Positions 10,171 to 21,624 of a stretch of DNA of 64,000 bases are shown here, in pieces. The stretch covers positions 107,637,669 through 107,701,668 of the forward strand of contig CM061069.1 of the NCBI GenBank assembly GCA_030762895.1, written 5' to 3'. A program made the translations under genes and the position numbers. The notes under the pieces were generated by a model that did no database searches, was not told the DNA's origin, and saw nothing but the letters and a program-made list of their open reading frames with translations. The stretch comes from Sophora flavescens (taxonomy: Eukaryota > Streptophyta > Magnoliopsida > Fabales > Fabaceae). How positions within the stretch are numbered: the first letter of the stretch is position 1; each line of letters begins with the position of its first letter.

Positions 10171-13100
10171 TGTGACACCCTAACTTGGTCATCACATGGT
10201 TACCCTTTTTGCGGAAAAATGCTTGTTTAAATGCTGGTCGCTTTCGGAAAAAGATTATTCAACATACACAAGGTTACCAAAAAGGTACTTAATTTTTTTT
10301 TCTTTAAAGAAAAGAAGTAAAAGGTAAAGAAACTCACAACTTGAAAACGACAACAGATACATACATATAATATTGCCTCGAAAGGTCTTAGGTTTTAACA
10401 TTACACCATGGCCTTAATCAATATGGCCAACAGAAACGAAAACATAACTGAAACATAACTAAGAAGATAAGGTAAATAAAACACCAACTGGGAATGGGAA
10501 TCTGGGAATCTAAACTCAAAAGAAAAGCTCAAAAGCCAAGACTAACGGACCACTCAAAACAAAGCCTCCAACCACTACCAATGCCTACGACACTCGGAGT
10601 GGCCACAAACGCTCCCACAAGAAGAAGTCTCCGGCTCCGGGTCAATCACCTCTCCTCCGTCATCCAACGGGACATCCTCCTCCTCAATATCCAAAGGGTG
10701 ATAACCCGCCTCGAGCTCCTCATCCCACCAGTCGTCTACCAGCTCATGAGGCTCCTCCTCAGGATCCTCTTCGGGATCTTCTTCAGGATCTTCCTCCATC
10801 GGTTCCTCCTCTTCTGGCTCGGCAGGCTCAACGTGAGGGTGAAGTAGACCTGCTTCCTGTAGCATGTTCAGGTACAACCATGGCGGTGGAAGAATCACGT
10901 TCCTGGATTCCACCGAGTGGATCCTCCTAACAGGCTCTCCATGTATATTAGCTTCAGTAGTAGTGATTGGCCCTCGGTACGTCGCCGTAGTCGCATTCGC
11001 GTCCATCCTCCAATTCCCAATCCTGTCGGCCTCGTCAAAAGTCCATGTCCGTGTGACCTCAGGTACAAGAGGGACAAGAGGGTCCATCTAAAGCATACGC
11101 ATACCCGGTACGAGGAAAATAAAAGAACATACAAACATGCAAGAGTGAGATACCGTCATAAGATATATCCCACAACAACCATATACATGATACATGCAAC
11201 ACGAAATCAGATCAGCAGTTAAAGCATGCATAATCATCATAATCTAACAGTGTTATATCAAGGGATCCTCAAGCCCGTACAATCAGTTTTCGAAAAGGTG
11301 CATGACACTTCAATATCAGGCTCTATCCTAATCTCATGAGATCACAACACCATGTTATCACTGGAGAAGATAGAGTTGGTCAAGCTCTGCCCACCGGGCT
11401 GTTGCCACCGCATCCTGATGCACCAGGCCTCTTGGTCAGACAATGCCACATGCCCTTAACGAAACAGCTAGCAATGTGACTGACTCTCAGATACCCCATG
11501 GGTATCCTCAATAAGAAAAGGCACGTCTTCCAGGGGAAATGCATATGAATAAAAACTTTCCTTTTAAGGTTTTTCTTTGTGTAAATATTTCACTGTCAAA
11601 GCTCAAAGCTAATGACTTAACATTATTTCCCCATCACTTGAAAACGTAGAAACATAGGACACACAGTCCGAATGCTCAATCCCAACACCTAGACCGTGGC
11701 CGCAGTCAAGGTTTGTGGTAATGGAAATCAATATACTTTTAGTCATGTTTTACTTATCATGCTAAGGACAATAGCCTACAACAACGGAAATCAGAACGAA
11801 CTGTCCTCGATTCCGCGAATTGGACTTGAAGTCCCTAACATTACGAATAGGACTTTACGGTCCCGAATTAACACTGATCCAAGATCACGTGCTAAGCATG
11901 GAAAACTAGAGGCGACGTCTCACGTCTAGATTCCTATTCTTTTAGTACTTATCTTTCATTTGACGAAAACAATTTTCGAAATCGAAAGCCTCGATAACCT
12001 ATGCTGGCTATCGGAAAGTTTCTAAATCATTTGGGAGAAAACCTTTTCTTTTGAAAATCCTTTATAAAACGTTTTTGAAACACTTTTAACTTTGAAAATC
12101 CCCAATAGGATATTGTAAAATATTTTCGAAAGTTTTCACTTAAAACACATAGTTCGAAAAGGGTTTTTCTCTTGCATTCTAGAAATCACTAAAACTATAT
12201 TGTCACATAAAACAAGTACTTTTAAACATTCAAGCTTTTTGGAAAAGAACACCCATCCTTTCATCTTCAAAGCTTATTAAGGTTTTTAATCCTTATTAAT
12301 GATTGAGCCGAAGACACGCGTCCGGCTTAGCAAACTTCAAACAACAACAGCAGTATGTACACATATATATATTCACAGTTCAATGCCAATATCACAGTTC
12401 ATCATAGTTATACATCTCAACATATATAACGATACAGTTCAACTTCATATAATAGCATAACATTTCAGATAATCCAGTAACTCAATATCAGTCAAGTAAA
12501 CAATTAATCAAATACACACATGCATACAGTTATTGAATATCTTTCGGAAATCCCCTCTTACCTCAAAAAGACGATAAGGGTTCCGACTACGAAAACTAAG
12601 GATCACGAACGTCCGCAGAATCTAATCTAAGGTTACACACATGAAACCATAGGTTAGATTTTTAATCTAAGAACACTAGCCACAAGGCATAGGTTCGGTT
12701 TTCAACAATGGTTTTGGATTAAGGTTTTCCAAAAATCATGCAACTTATGGATTTATGATCCTTAAGTGCTAGGAGTTCTTAAAACACCAAAAGTTTAACA
12801 AGTTTGAATCAAGAATCCCACTAAGTCATCAACTTAGGGTTTCGGTTTTCATCCTCTAAAATAGGTTAGGATGTTCTAAATTTTCCAATCTCTTTAGGTT
12901 AGCATCCATACCTAGTAAGGAGCCTAAAACCTTGATCATTTTGGAAAAATGAAAAAATCAAATACCCTAGGCCACAAACACTACCATTCGGCCTTGAGTA
13001 AAAATGAGGGTTAGAGGTTTTCAAACTTTCCAATCTCTTGGATCTAGCATCCTTATACATCAAGGAGCCCAAATCCATGATCACTTTGGAAAACCTCAAA

Positions 13101-14267
13101 GTACATATAACAAAACACTTAGAGTTTTCACTTTTTCATGAAAATACATAAAAGTTTCTAAACTTTTCCAATCACTTAAACCTAGCATCCTTATGTACAT
13201 AGGAGCTCTTGGTCATGATCATGTTGGAATAACACTCAAACACAAGCTTAACCAAGCAAAGATGGAACAAAACTCATATGGCACAAAAGACATAGATTCT
13301 GTCCAGTACAGAAAATGGTGTTCGAGATTTTTGTTTTCCACAAGATTTTAGTATGTTGTAGAGGAAGTAAAAATAAGAATATAGAAATTGGTTTCACCTC
13401 AATCGGAGTTTTCTACAACTTTTGAGAATTTTTTTGAAGTTTAAAAGCATATTATGAACTCAAAACATCAACTATGAAAATAAAGCCAAAACTTGAAAAA
13501 CAAATGGTATAGGGACATTACCCTTACCAATATGAACAACTTTGATGAAGAACACAACTTGAAAAACTTAGTAAAAATGGTACCTTTAGTTGTGTGAAGA
13601 AGAAGATGAATAGTTGTAAAAAAGTGTTTTTGTGAAAGGAAGCAAAAGTGTGAAATGGTTACACTTTGAAACTTAAATAGAAGAAGGAAAAGAGAGGGGG
13701 GGGCGTCGGTTTTGGGGCAGATTGGAGGGGAGAGAAGAGCTTGACTTGGTTGAGAAGAAAGGAGGTATGGTGTAGGTAAGGTGTGTGTAAGAAAGTATGG
13801 TGATTTGACTTGATTGGTGTAAGGAAGGTATGGCCATGGACATGCCTATGTCATAGCCTTCACATCAGTCAATCTACTCCATTTTTGCTCTGCTCCAACA
13901 TGCATCAGATGAATTTCCCGATCGTATTTCCCGACGATTCGCCCGGGTAATACTCGGAAATTCGGCCCCGAACAAGATTTCTCAAAACACTCCAAACCCA
14001 CACAAAACATAAAAAAAAACACTAATCGTCTCGTTCACGAGTCAATATTAGGTCTCTAGCTCAGTAAACTCGTACTGGCTTTGAAAACCCAGACATAGGC
14101 TTTTGCCTCGAATTTTATACGAAAATTTTACTGTGACTTCATACAGTAAAATAACACAAGAAAATGATTTTATTTAAAATAAAATCATCCTCTGGATTTT
14201 ATCACAATTAAATACATTAAAGCATGCATTTACTAATAATTAAGCACACGAAAAACATGGTGTTACA
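10171..14267 (-). repeat. chromovirus 5' LTR, full length
   Basis: 4097 bp, flanked by ATTTT on the outer side. It is the longer of the pair and carries two segments missing from the 3' LTR: 10557-11045 and about 11370-11500. The first holds an open frame on the coding strand of the element. The rest is AT-rich noncoding sequence nearly identical to 2031-5508. Confidence 0.92.
10575..11087 (-). CDS. acidic ORF inside the chromovirus 5' LTR, unknown function
   Basis: 170 codons on the same strand as gag-pol, about 3.2 kb into the LTR and about 400 bases before the PBS. The start reads MDPLVPLVPEVTRTWTFDEA. The middle contains LPPPWLYLNML and LLHPHVEPAEPEEEEPMEED. A run of EDPEEDPEE-type repeats follows, and the end carries several cysteines (SSCGSVCGHSEC). 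I do not recognise a family. As part of the LTR it would lie in the 5' leader or at the 3' end of a genomic transcript. It is intact here although gag-pol is broken, and absent from the 3' LTR by deletion. It could be a leader-encoded accessory protein or chance conservation of an open frame. Confidence 0.5.
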   Translation of the reverse strand: MDPLVPLVPEVTRTWTFDEADRIGNWRMDANATTATYRGPITTTEANIHGEPVRRIHSVESRNVILPPPWLYLNMLQEAGLLHPHVEPAEPEEEEPMEEDPEEDPEEDPEEEPHELVDDWWDEELEAGYHPLDIEEEDVPLDDGGEVIDPEPETSSCGSVCGHSECRRHW

Positions 14268-15274
14268 ATTTTCCTCCTCAGAAAGCGGCATAAGCAAGGG
14301 TTGCCGTCACATCTTTCAGGCAGACAAAAGATGAAACTTATAATGAAGCCTGGGAGAGGTACAATGTGCTTTTGAGAAGATGTCCCTCAGCTTTCTTTGA
14401 CCCGGTCTCCAAGGTTCAACATTTCTTTAACGGGTTAAGGGGGCGCTACCAGATGAATTGTGATGCCGCAGCTGGCGGCTCTTTTTCTTATTTATCAGCT
14501 GAGGATGGGTGGGCATTATTGGAGAAGATGTCGTACAATGATTACAACCATGGTAGGTAAGCCTCAAGTGGAGTCAATGCTGCAACAATAGAAGCCATTC
14601 TAGAGCAGAATAAATTGTTGAAGATGCAGAATGCGGCATTGTCTGGGAACAAGAGGGTGAATGTGATACACGAGGGAATGCCTCTGGGTTATGATAATTG
14701 TAATGGAGATCATGACATTCAGAGCTGTCTGTTCAACTTCTCTCGAGAACATGTGGATTCATGCCACAATTTCTATGACAGCGTGCCCCAGAACAACTAT
14801 CAGAGGAACAGACAGAGTGGTTACAATCAGAATCAGAATAGGGGTTATATGAGGAGAGACCATCCGGGTTTCGCTTGGAGTAATGCTAGTGGTGGTCTAG
14901 CCGAATAACAACAACCTCAACAAAATTTGCAACAACAACCTCAACAGGGTCAAAGGCCAAACTATGGAATCCATCAGCATAATACTCAGCAGGCTCTTCC
15001 AGGGCCTAATCAATTGCAAATAACAGATGGTGGAAGGCAACCTTGGGAGTTGGCTCTTGAGAAGATGAATGCGGCAGTTGAGAAGTTGGCAATCAATACA
15101 GGCATATCCATTGATAAGTTGGCAACTCATACAGGGGCGGCAATTTAGAATCTAGAGACGCAGATTGCCCAGCTCGCAAAGCAACTAAATGAGCGTCTCC
15201 AAGGCACTTTCCCAGGTGATACCGAGAACAACCCTAAGAACCAATGCAATGCCATAACAACTATAAGCGGAAGG
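14268..15274 (+). pseudogene. gag: Athila gag, C-terminal part
   Basis: It continues the gag frame of 1647-2030 after the inserted chromovirus. It contains FDPVSKVQHFFNGLRG and EDGWALLEKMSYNDYN, a glutamine- and asparagine-rich stretch (QNQNRGY, QQQPQQGQRPNYG) and the IAQLAKQLNERLQGTFPGDT region before protease. Four stops lie in the one frame with no shift: TAA 14291-14293, TAA 14558-14560, TAA 14906-14908 and TAG 15146-15148. At least the last two are explained by single C-to-T changes in glutamine codons (inference from sequence context). Confidence 0.88.
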
Positions 15275-16645
15275 GTGTTGGGATCTAACAAGGGTGCAAC
15301 TGGTTCTCAGGAAGTTGAGGAAGAACAACCTAAGAAAGAGAAGTTGGCAAGTGACAAGGCACCGGAGCAAGGGGGAAGGTTAAAACTTGTAGATGAAGAG
15401 TTCCGAAAAAAGAAGTGGGTTGAACCCCAAGACCTCCCGCCCTACATGAAGGTACCGTATCCGGAAAGATTGAAGAAGCCCCAACAAGATAAGCAATTCA
15501 GTAAATTCTTTGATGTCTTCCGCAAACTTCAAATTAACATTCCATTTGCGGAAGCCTTGGAACAAATGCCATCTTATGCCCGGTTTATAAAGGAGCTTCT
15601 CTCTAAGAAGCGAAGAATAGTGGATGAGGAAACGGTTACTTTGACCGAGGAGTGTAGTTCCATTCTTCAAAGGAAGCTACCTCCAAAGTTGAAGGACCCC
15701 GGTTCTTTTTCTATACCATGCACCATTAGGGGGGTGACTCTAGGGAAGGCATTGTGTGATCTAGGGGCAAGCATCAACTTGATGCCCCTCTCTATGATGA
15801 AGAGGTTGGGGATCAAAGAAGTCAAGGATACACGGATGTCACTCCAACTCACCGATCGTTCTATAAAATATCCTTATGGAGTGGTCGAAGAATTGTTAGT
15901 GAAGGTGGACAAGTTCATATTTACGGTGGACTTTGTGGTGCTTGATATGGATGAAGACGTCGAGATCCCTCTCATATTGGGTAGGCCCTTCTTGGCCACT
16001 GGGGGTGCTTTGATAGATGTGCGACAAGGGAAACTAACTCTAAGGGTGCAAGATGATGAGGTAGTCTTCAATGTCTTTGAAGAAATGAAGCACCCTGCTG
16101 AGAGGTCGGATGTGTATCGAGTGGATGTAGTGGACTCAACTGTCAAGGCAAAGGCAACTAGAGAAGCCCATGGTTCTTCACTTGCACAAGTGTTGGTAAA
16201 ATCCCATGATGATGATAGTGAGGAAAAAGACCCTTTGGGGGATGAGGTCTATCTTGAGTGGTTAAAGGACAGGGAAGTCCTACCGAGTCTCCTAGAGGAT
16301 GAAGGTGCAAGGGAAAAGCTTAACAAAGAAGGAATTAAAGAAGCGGTGCGCGAGGAAGGGATCAAATCTTTAGAGACCGGAATCATCTATCCAATCTCGG
16401 ATAGTAGTTGGGGTAATCCAATTCATGTGGACACGAAGAAAGGTGGGACAACCGTGGTGGTCAATAAACGCAATAAATCGATCCCAACAAGGACCATCAC
16501 GGGGTGGAGAGTTCGTGCTGATTATAGAAGGATGTTGGACTTAAATGAGTTGTCCGGGAACCGCATACGAGCATATGAAAGGGCAAGAACCTACAAAGAG
16601 CGGACTAAGGCATGGCATGGCAAGCAAGATCTTCTTCCAGATTAA
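15275..16645 (+). pseudogene. pol: Athila protease with RT stub fused in frame to integrase tail
   Basis: 456 open codons in the gag frame. Residues 160-245 are the retroviral-type aspartic protease, with CDLGASINLMP at 161-171 and the LILGRPFLATGG flap-side motif at 233-244. Residues 365-418 are the beginning of RT (GIIYPISDSSW, then GWRVRADYRR). At about residue 419 (near 16530) it jumps to a segment typical of the integrase C-terminal region (LDLNELSGNRIRAYERARTYKERTKAWH) and stops soon after. The RT palm, RNase H and integrase core are deleted, yet the junction keeps the reading frame. This cannot support reverse transcription or integration. Confidence 0.87.
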
Positions 16646-16765
16646 CCCTTAGGGGTGACTTGAGTCAGGCTCGGGACGTTAAACAAGCGCTACTTGGGAG
16701 GCAACCCAAGCTAGGTATCCTTTATTTTTCTATCATTTTCCTTTATATATATAAAAAAAAAAAGC

Positions 16766-17003
16766 TTGATTCGCCACGCGAATCCACAGTGGCCACGCGA
16801 GACAGAAGCCCTGAATCTCAGAGGCTTGCTCACGCTTCTGTCTTGTGTCGCGAAGGCTACTTTCACCTCGCGATTCTGGGCACCATCAGCTGTTGGAATT
16901 CCAGATTCGCCTCGCGAGTTACTACTCGCCACGCGATTCTGGAAAGTGTGAAGAACAATTTTTCCAGATTCGCCACGCGAGTAATATCTCGCCTCGCGAA
17001 TCT
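16766..17003 (+). repeat. cluster of TCGC-N3-GCGA hairpin motifs
   Basis: Motifs of the form TCGCCACGCGA or TCGCCTCGCGA recur about seven times, several extended into longer inverted repeats: GATTCGC-CAC-GCGAATC near 16768, and a 38-nt imperfect palindrome at 16966-17003 starting AGATTCGC and ending GCGAATCT. The same motif recurs in the LTRs (about 320-536 and 18886-19160). These are direct sequence observations; no function is known to me. Confidence 0.8.
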
Positions 17004-18469
17004 GCAATTAAGGTTTTAATTTGCAGGAGTTCTTCAGGGAAGGGCCTTTAGCCCAACAGGGGGTGCCCGAGGGACCAATTGGATAAGGATGCAACCATAG
17101 AAGAGCTTTCCGTGGAAGCGCCCACCTACATTTCAACTTGATCAGGGAGCACCCTCTCCTTTCCTTACTCTTATTTCATATCTGTGTTCTTTCATTGAGG
17201 ACAATGTATGCTTTAAGTGTGGGGGAGGGAACCAATTGCTTTCTTTTTGTTTTTGTTTTTGTTTTTGTTTGTCACTCTTGAATAATTTGAGAAGATCAAG
17301 AGTTTGTGTACGAATGTTGTGTCGGCAAGCTTGTTGGATTTTAATTAAATTTAGCATAGATTGATTGCATGAATTATTTTGACCATCGATGATTTCCCCC
17401 TAGGTTCTGAAAATAGAAAATTTGATCCCCATGTGAAAAATTGAAAATTGAACTTTGAGAAACTTTATTGTGATTGCTTGATTTATGACAAGTTTGGGGT
17501 GAAGGGGTGCACACACTAGGAATTGTATCTCGGTCAAACAATTTTCAAAAATGTCCAGGTGAGGATTTGAGCCTCCAACTTTGTTTTTGATTGTGTGGAT
17601 CACTTTTAAGTTGCACTTTCCCGAATTTGCTTGAATCTCTCCATGGTTTGCATGTCTATGTGTTGCATCAAATGATTTAGGCAATTTTCTTTGAAATATC
17701 TACTTGTCCTAAATCGAACCAATCCCTAATGCATGTTCCCTAGTTAGCCAAATTGAGCCTAATTGGCCTATTGCTTCTTGATGACCTTATGTTATAAGCC
17801 AAAAATCTGGAAAAAACCATGTTAACCCAATCTTAGGATTAGGAGAGCATGAAAACTTAGCAAGAGAAAGGTTGTAAGAAACTAAGTTTGGGGTGGCTAC
17901 AAGGTTGATATGTCATTATGGGTTGAGAAAAAGAAAAGAAAAAATAAGGTTGAAACCCAAGGCAAAAATAAAAAAAAAAGAAAAAATTGCCAAAAGAAAA
18001 GGGGCAAAACAAAAAGCTTAGCAAGGAAAGGGTTGTAGTCACCCGAGGCAAAAAGAAAAATGAAAAAAGGAATTGAGTGAAGATTCAATGTGTCAAATGC
18101 TCATGCTCTTAGTTCCTAGGGACTTAAGCCTAGTATCCTTGAATATCCTACCCATAGTCAGGCCCCATTACAACCTTTAAAAGACCTTTTGATGTTGCAT
18201 GCATGTTTTCGTGGGAACTATTTTTTAGATGAAAATCAAATTCATGGGAAGTGCTCTTGATATGTGAAATTGAGTGAAAAGTTGATAGCCTAGAAGAATT
18301 TGAGCGAATGAGTGAAATTTTACATACCCTTGTGAGGAATGCAATTGTTTGAAATTGGTGATCTTCCTTTGTGTGTGTAACTTTGATCCTCAACTTAGAT
18401 TAATGATTGCATGAATGATGAAGTCCTCAGTTGTTTAAAGTAAATGAATGTGGGGATTACATTGATGCA

Positions 18470-18482
18470 GGGGGGGGGGGGG
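18470..18482 (+). repeat. 13-base guanine run
   Basis: An uninterrupted G tract lies within the Athila noncoding region about 140 bases before the 3' LTR. Its length is likely to vary between copies and may be uncertain in the assembly. Confidence 0.8.
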
Positions 18483-18621
18483 AATCATTGAAGAAAAATT
18501 GTTTTGTTAAGATTGCATGAAATTTGTGCGAAATTGATTAAATCCTTTAAGCTTGCCAAGTCTTGAGTCATTTTGAGTTTTAGCTTGCTTGGGGACAAGC
18601 AAGGTTTAAGTTTGGGGTGTT

Positions 18622-20018
18622 TGATAAGCCTCTGGCTTATCTAGTTTTATAACTAGTAAGATTGTGGTTTATGTTCTAATTATTCAAGTTTAATCTCGTT
18701 TTCGCCCAAATTTGGCCTTGTTTTGTTACTAAGTTAGACTTTGACTCGTTCTAGGCATTTTTTGTAGTTTTTATTTTATTTTGAATAGAATTACGCTTTT
18801 CGTTTTCTTTTGTTGTTTCAGGGTAGAAGTGAAGCTCTAGAGTCAAGAAAATAGTGGAAAAAGCCATTCTGGAGATACTCGCCCCGCGAAAGGATGCTCG
18901 CCTCGCGAGCCTGAAGACCAGCTGAGCAGCAACAGTCATCATTTCTGTCTCGCCCCTCGAGAGGCTGCTCGCCTCGAGAATCATGAAGACCTGGAGGACA
19001 GAGACCATCACGGCCTAGCCGTGATGAAGGTCACGGCTGTGACAGACTAGAATTCCAAGTCTCGCCTCGCGAATCTTCCTCTCGCCTCGCGAGAGTCCAA
19101 TTTGAAAGCGCGTCATTTTTAATATTCGCGTCGCGAGAGGCTGTTCGCCTCGCGAGCGCGTGCAGATCCTGAATCCTATATATTGCTGTTTTAGGGCAGA
19201 ATTTGGGAGCTTTGGATTCTCCACTGTTTTGTAGCGTTTTGGGACGAAACTCATGTTCTCTGGAGCTGCGTCTCCTTCTTTTATTTTCTTATTATACATT
19301 GAGGATGAATTCCTATTGTTTGGGCGTTGTTACAAACATGTGGAGCTAATCCCCTTGTCTAAGGGAACAATGAAGCCACCCATGGCGGTATAGTGTTCGA
19401 TGTGATGTATGTTTCTCTCCCTTTTCTCAATAGTGTTTTCCAATTCTGAATTTGTTGTGTTGATCATATGTTTGCATGATTGACTAGTTAAACGTGTTGA
19501 GGCTTAGGAGGCAATTCGCGTTTTAGAACTTGAATTGGGATCATCGATCGACTATTGCACAAGAGTGAAAAGGAGATCGATGCAACCTTATAGGAACCAG
19601 ATTCAATAGAGTTTGATGATTGGGTTATGAGACCTAGTAAGTAATTAATTCAAACGTCGAATACGTCCTATTGAGAATGACAGTGGATTTAGGAGAATTT
19701 GGGGGTCCTGGTTGACATTGTAATTGAACTTAGGGAGGAAAACATCATCACTTGGGTACTATGCATGATTGGGTTGGTGGAATTGTGACCTTAGATGTTT
19801 TAAATTCATATTTAATTACTGTATCTTTATTTGAATTGTTAATTTGAGGTGCGATCCTATTTTCTCTCTCAACCATTTGCTGTTACTTGACCAACTTCTC
19901 GAATTTCTCGCGAATTAGTCGAATTGGTAGCCCAATCCTTGTGTTCGACCTCGGTAATTACTTACCGTGTTTATTTTATTACTTGCGATGACCCGGTACA
20001 CTTGCCGGTGACTCAACA
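18622..20018 (+). repeat. Athila 3' LTR, full length
   Basis: 1397 bp from TGATAAGCC to TGACTCAACA, preceded by a G-rich tract. It matches the 5' copy at 289-1365 closely, including the TATA-like CTATATATTG (19176-19185) and the TCGC-N3-GCGA motifs. It retains a 33-bp segment (19354-19386) lost from the 5' copy. The first ~295 bases have no counterpart in the window's 5' LTR. Confidence 0.9.
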
Positions 20019-21590
20019 CAAGCAGCAATTGATCTTGGAATAAAACAGCTAAAGGTCTTTGGAGATGCAGCCTTAATCATTTATCAAGTCAACGACGAAT
20101 GGCAAACTAAAGATCCCAAGCTTATTCCATATCAGAAATACCTGACTCAGTTAGTTGCAAAGTTTGATGAGATTACTTTCTTGCACTTGACTCGAGACAA
20201 GAATCAATTTGTGGATGCTTTAGCCACATTAGCCGCTATGACCAAGCTGGGTCTCCATACCACCGTCCAGCCTATTCAAGTGAAGGTACAAGATAAGCCA
20301 GCATACTGTGCACATGTGGAAGAAGAGCTCGATGGTAATCCTTGGTATCACAACACCAAGCAATATATGAAGAGTAGAACGTACCCAACTGGAGCAAATG
20401 ATGTGAATAGGAGGACGATTCATAGATTATCAATGTCCTTTTACTTAGATGGTGAAATTCTATATAAGAGGAACTATGATGGGGTCCTCATACGATGTGT
20501 TGATGCTCGTGAAGCTCGGACTATCATGATAGAAGTTCACGAAGGGATATGTGGAACACATGCCAATGGTCACATGATGGCACGCAAGATCCTACGAAAT
20601 GGTCACTATTGGCTAACAATGGAAGCCGATTGTCTGGAGTATGTCCGAAAATGTCGTAAATGCCAAATATATGCAGATCAGATCAATGCTCCACCGTTCC
20701 AACTACACAATCTGGTGTCTCCATGGCCATTTTCTATGTGGGGGATAGACGTCATTGGACCCATCAATCCCAAGGCTTCAAACGGACATCGCTTCATTCT
20801 GGTTGCAATAAATTACTTCACTAAGTGGGTGGAAGAAACATCATATGCCAATATAACTCAAAAGGTGTTTACCAAGTTCCTAAAAAGGGATATTATTTGT
20901 CGCTATGGAATACCAGAAAGAATCATTACAGATAATGCTTCCAATCTTAATGGGGTGGATGTAAAGAAGTTATTAGAGACTCTTAAAATCAAGCACCATA
21001 ATTCCGCCCCATATAGACCTCAGATGAACGGGGCGGTAGAAGCGGCCAATAAGAATATCAAGAAAATTGTTGCTAAAATGGTCGTAAGTTATAAGGATTG
21101 GCACGAAATGTTGCCATACGCTTTGCACGCGTATCGTACCAATATACGATCAAGTACTGGGACAACGCCTTTCTCATTGGTGTATGAAATGGAAGTTGTT
21201 TCCCCTATAGAAGTTGAAATCCCTTCATTAAGAGTGCTGATGGAAGCTGACTTGGAAGAGTCAGAATGGGTAAAAGCTCGATATGATCAGTTAAACATGA
21301 TTGAGGAAAAAAGACTAGTGGCCCTTTGTCATGGACAACTATATCAGAGAAGAATGGCTAAAGCCTTTAATAAGAAAGTCTATCATAGAGAGTTTCAACA
21401 AGGTGATTTGGTGTTAAAGAAAGTACTTCCCAACCAAGAAGATGGTCGAGGAAAATGGGCACCCAATTATGAAGGGCCATATATAGTAAAGCAGGCATAC
21501 TCAGGCGGAGCCTTGGTCCTAACAGATGCAAACGAACGAGAGCTACCGAGACCTGTAAACTCTGATGCCGTGAAAAAGTTCTATGCCTGA
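20019..21590 (+). pseudogene. pol: Ogre RNase H (end) and complete integrase
   Basis: Open without stops for 523 codons from the Athila junction. The first ~70 residues are RNase H (QAAIDLGIKQLKVFGDAALI, then RDKNQFVDALATLA). Integrase follows with a zinc finger (VHEGICGTH; CRKCQ), core residues in WGIDVIGP, ITDNASN and NGAVEAANK, the LPYALHAYRT block, and a C-terminal part ending PRPVNSDAVKKFYA. Both domains are pol products that degrade the RNA template and insert the cDNA. The gene has lost everything upstream through the Athila insertion, but this part shows no internal damage. Confidence 0.9.
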
Positions 21591-21624
21591 TAAAAAAAGA
21601 AAGAAAAAATAAAGGGAGAGCCCG

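Larger units (their letters stand above)
2031..14267 (-). mobile_element. Tekay/Del-type chromovirus (Ty3/gypsy), nested in Athila gag
   Basis: The ends are TGTGACACC...GTGTTACA on the plus strand, flanked by a perfect 5-bp duplication ATTTT (2026-2030 and 14268-14272). In its own orientation (minus): 5' LTR 14267-10171, PBS for initiator tRNA-Met, gag-PR-RT-RNaseH-IN with a C-terminal chromodomain, purine tract and 3' LTR 5508-2031. The very long LTRs (3.5-4.1 kb), chromodomain and RT sequence point to the Tekay/Del lineage. Three in-frame stops, and no frameshift, interrupt an otherwise continuous polyprotein. LTR divergence by eye is near one percent apart from two deletions, so it is the youngest insertion of this stack. 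Confidence 0.93.
16646..18621 (+). other. Athila noncoding 3' region before the 3' LTR
   Basis: No gene is visible. The region holds the CpG-rich hairpin cluster (16766-17003), a purine-rich GTGTGGGGGAGGGA at about 17218-17231 that resembles the internal polypurine tract of Athila relatives, A-rich and T-rich stretches, a 13-base G run at 18470-18482, and the tract before the LTR (AAGTTTGGGGTG near 18609-18620). Confidence 0.75.
289..20018 (+). mobile_element. Athila-lineage Ty3/gypsy retrotransposon, interrupted and internally deleted
   Basis: Layout: truncated 5' LTR (289-1365), a PBS matching tRNA-Asp, gag, protease, a stub of RT fused to the end of integrase, a long noncoding 3' region, a purine tract and a 3' LTR (18622-20018). 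A 12.2-kb chromovirus is inserted in gag (2031-14267). The tRNA-Asp primer site, the DLGAS protease and the long TGTGGGGGAGG-containing region before the 3' LTR are typical of Athila. Most of RT, RNase H and the integrase core are missing, and no env-like ORF was seen, so the copy is non-autonomous. It lies inside the RNase H gene of an Ogre element; the right flank is CAAGC, and the left TSD is outside the window or lost. Confidence 0.88.
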
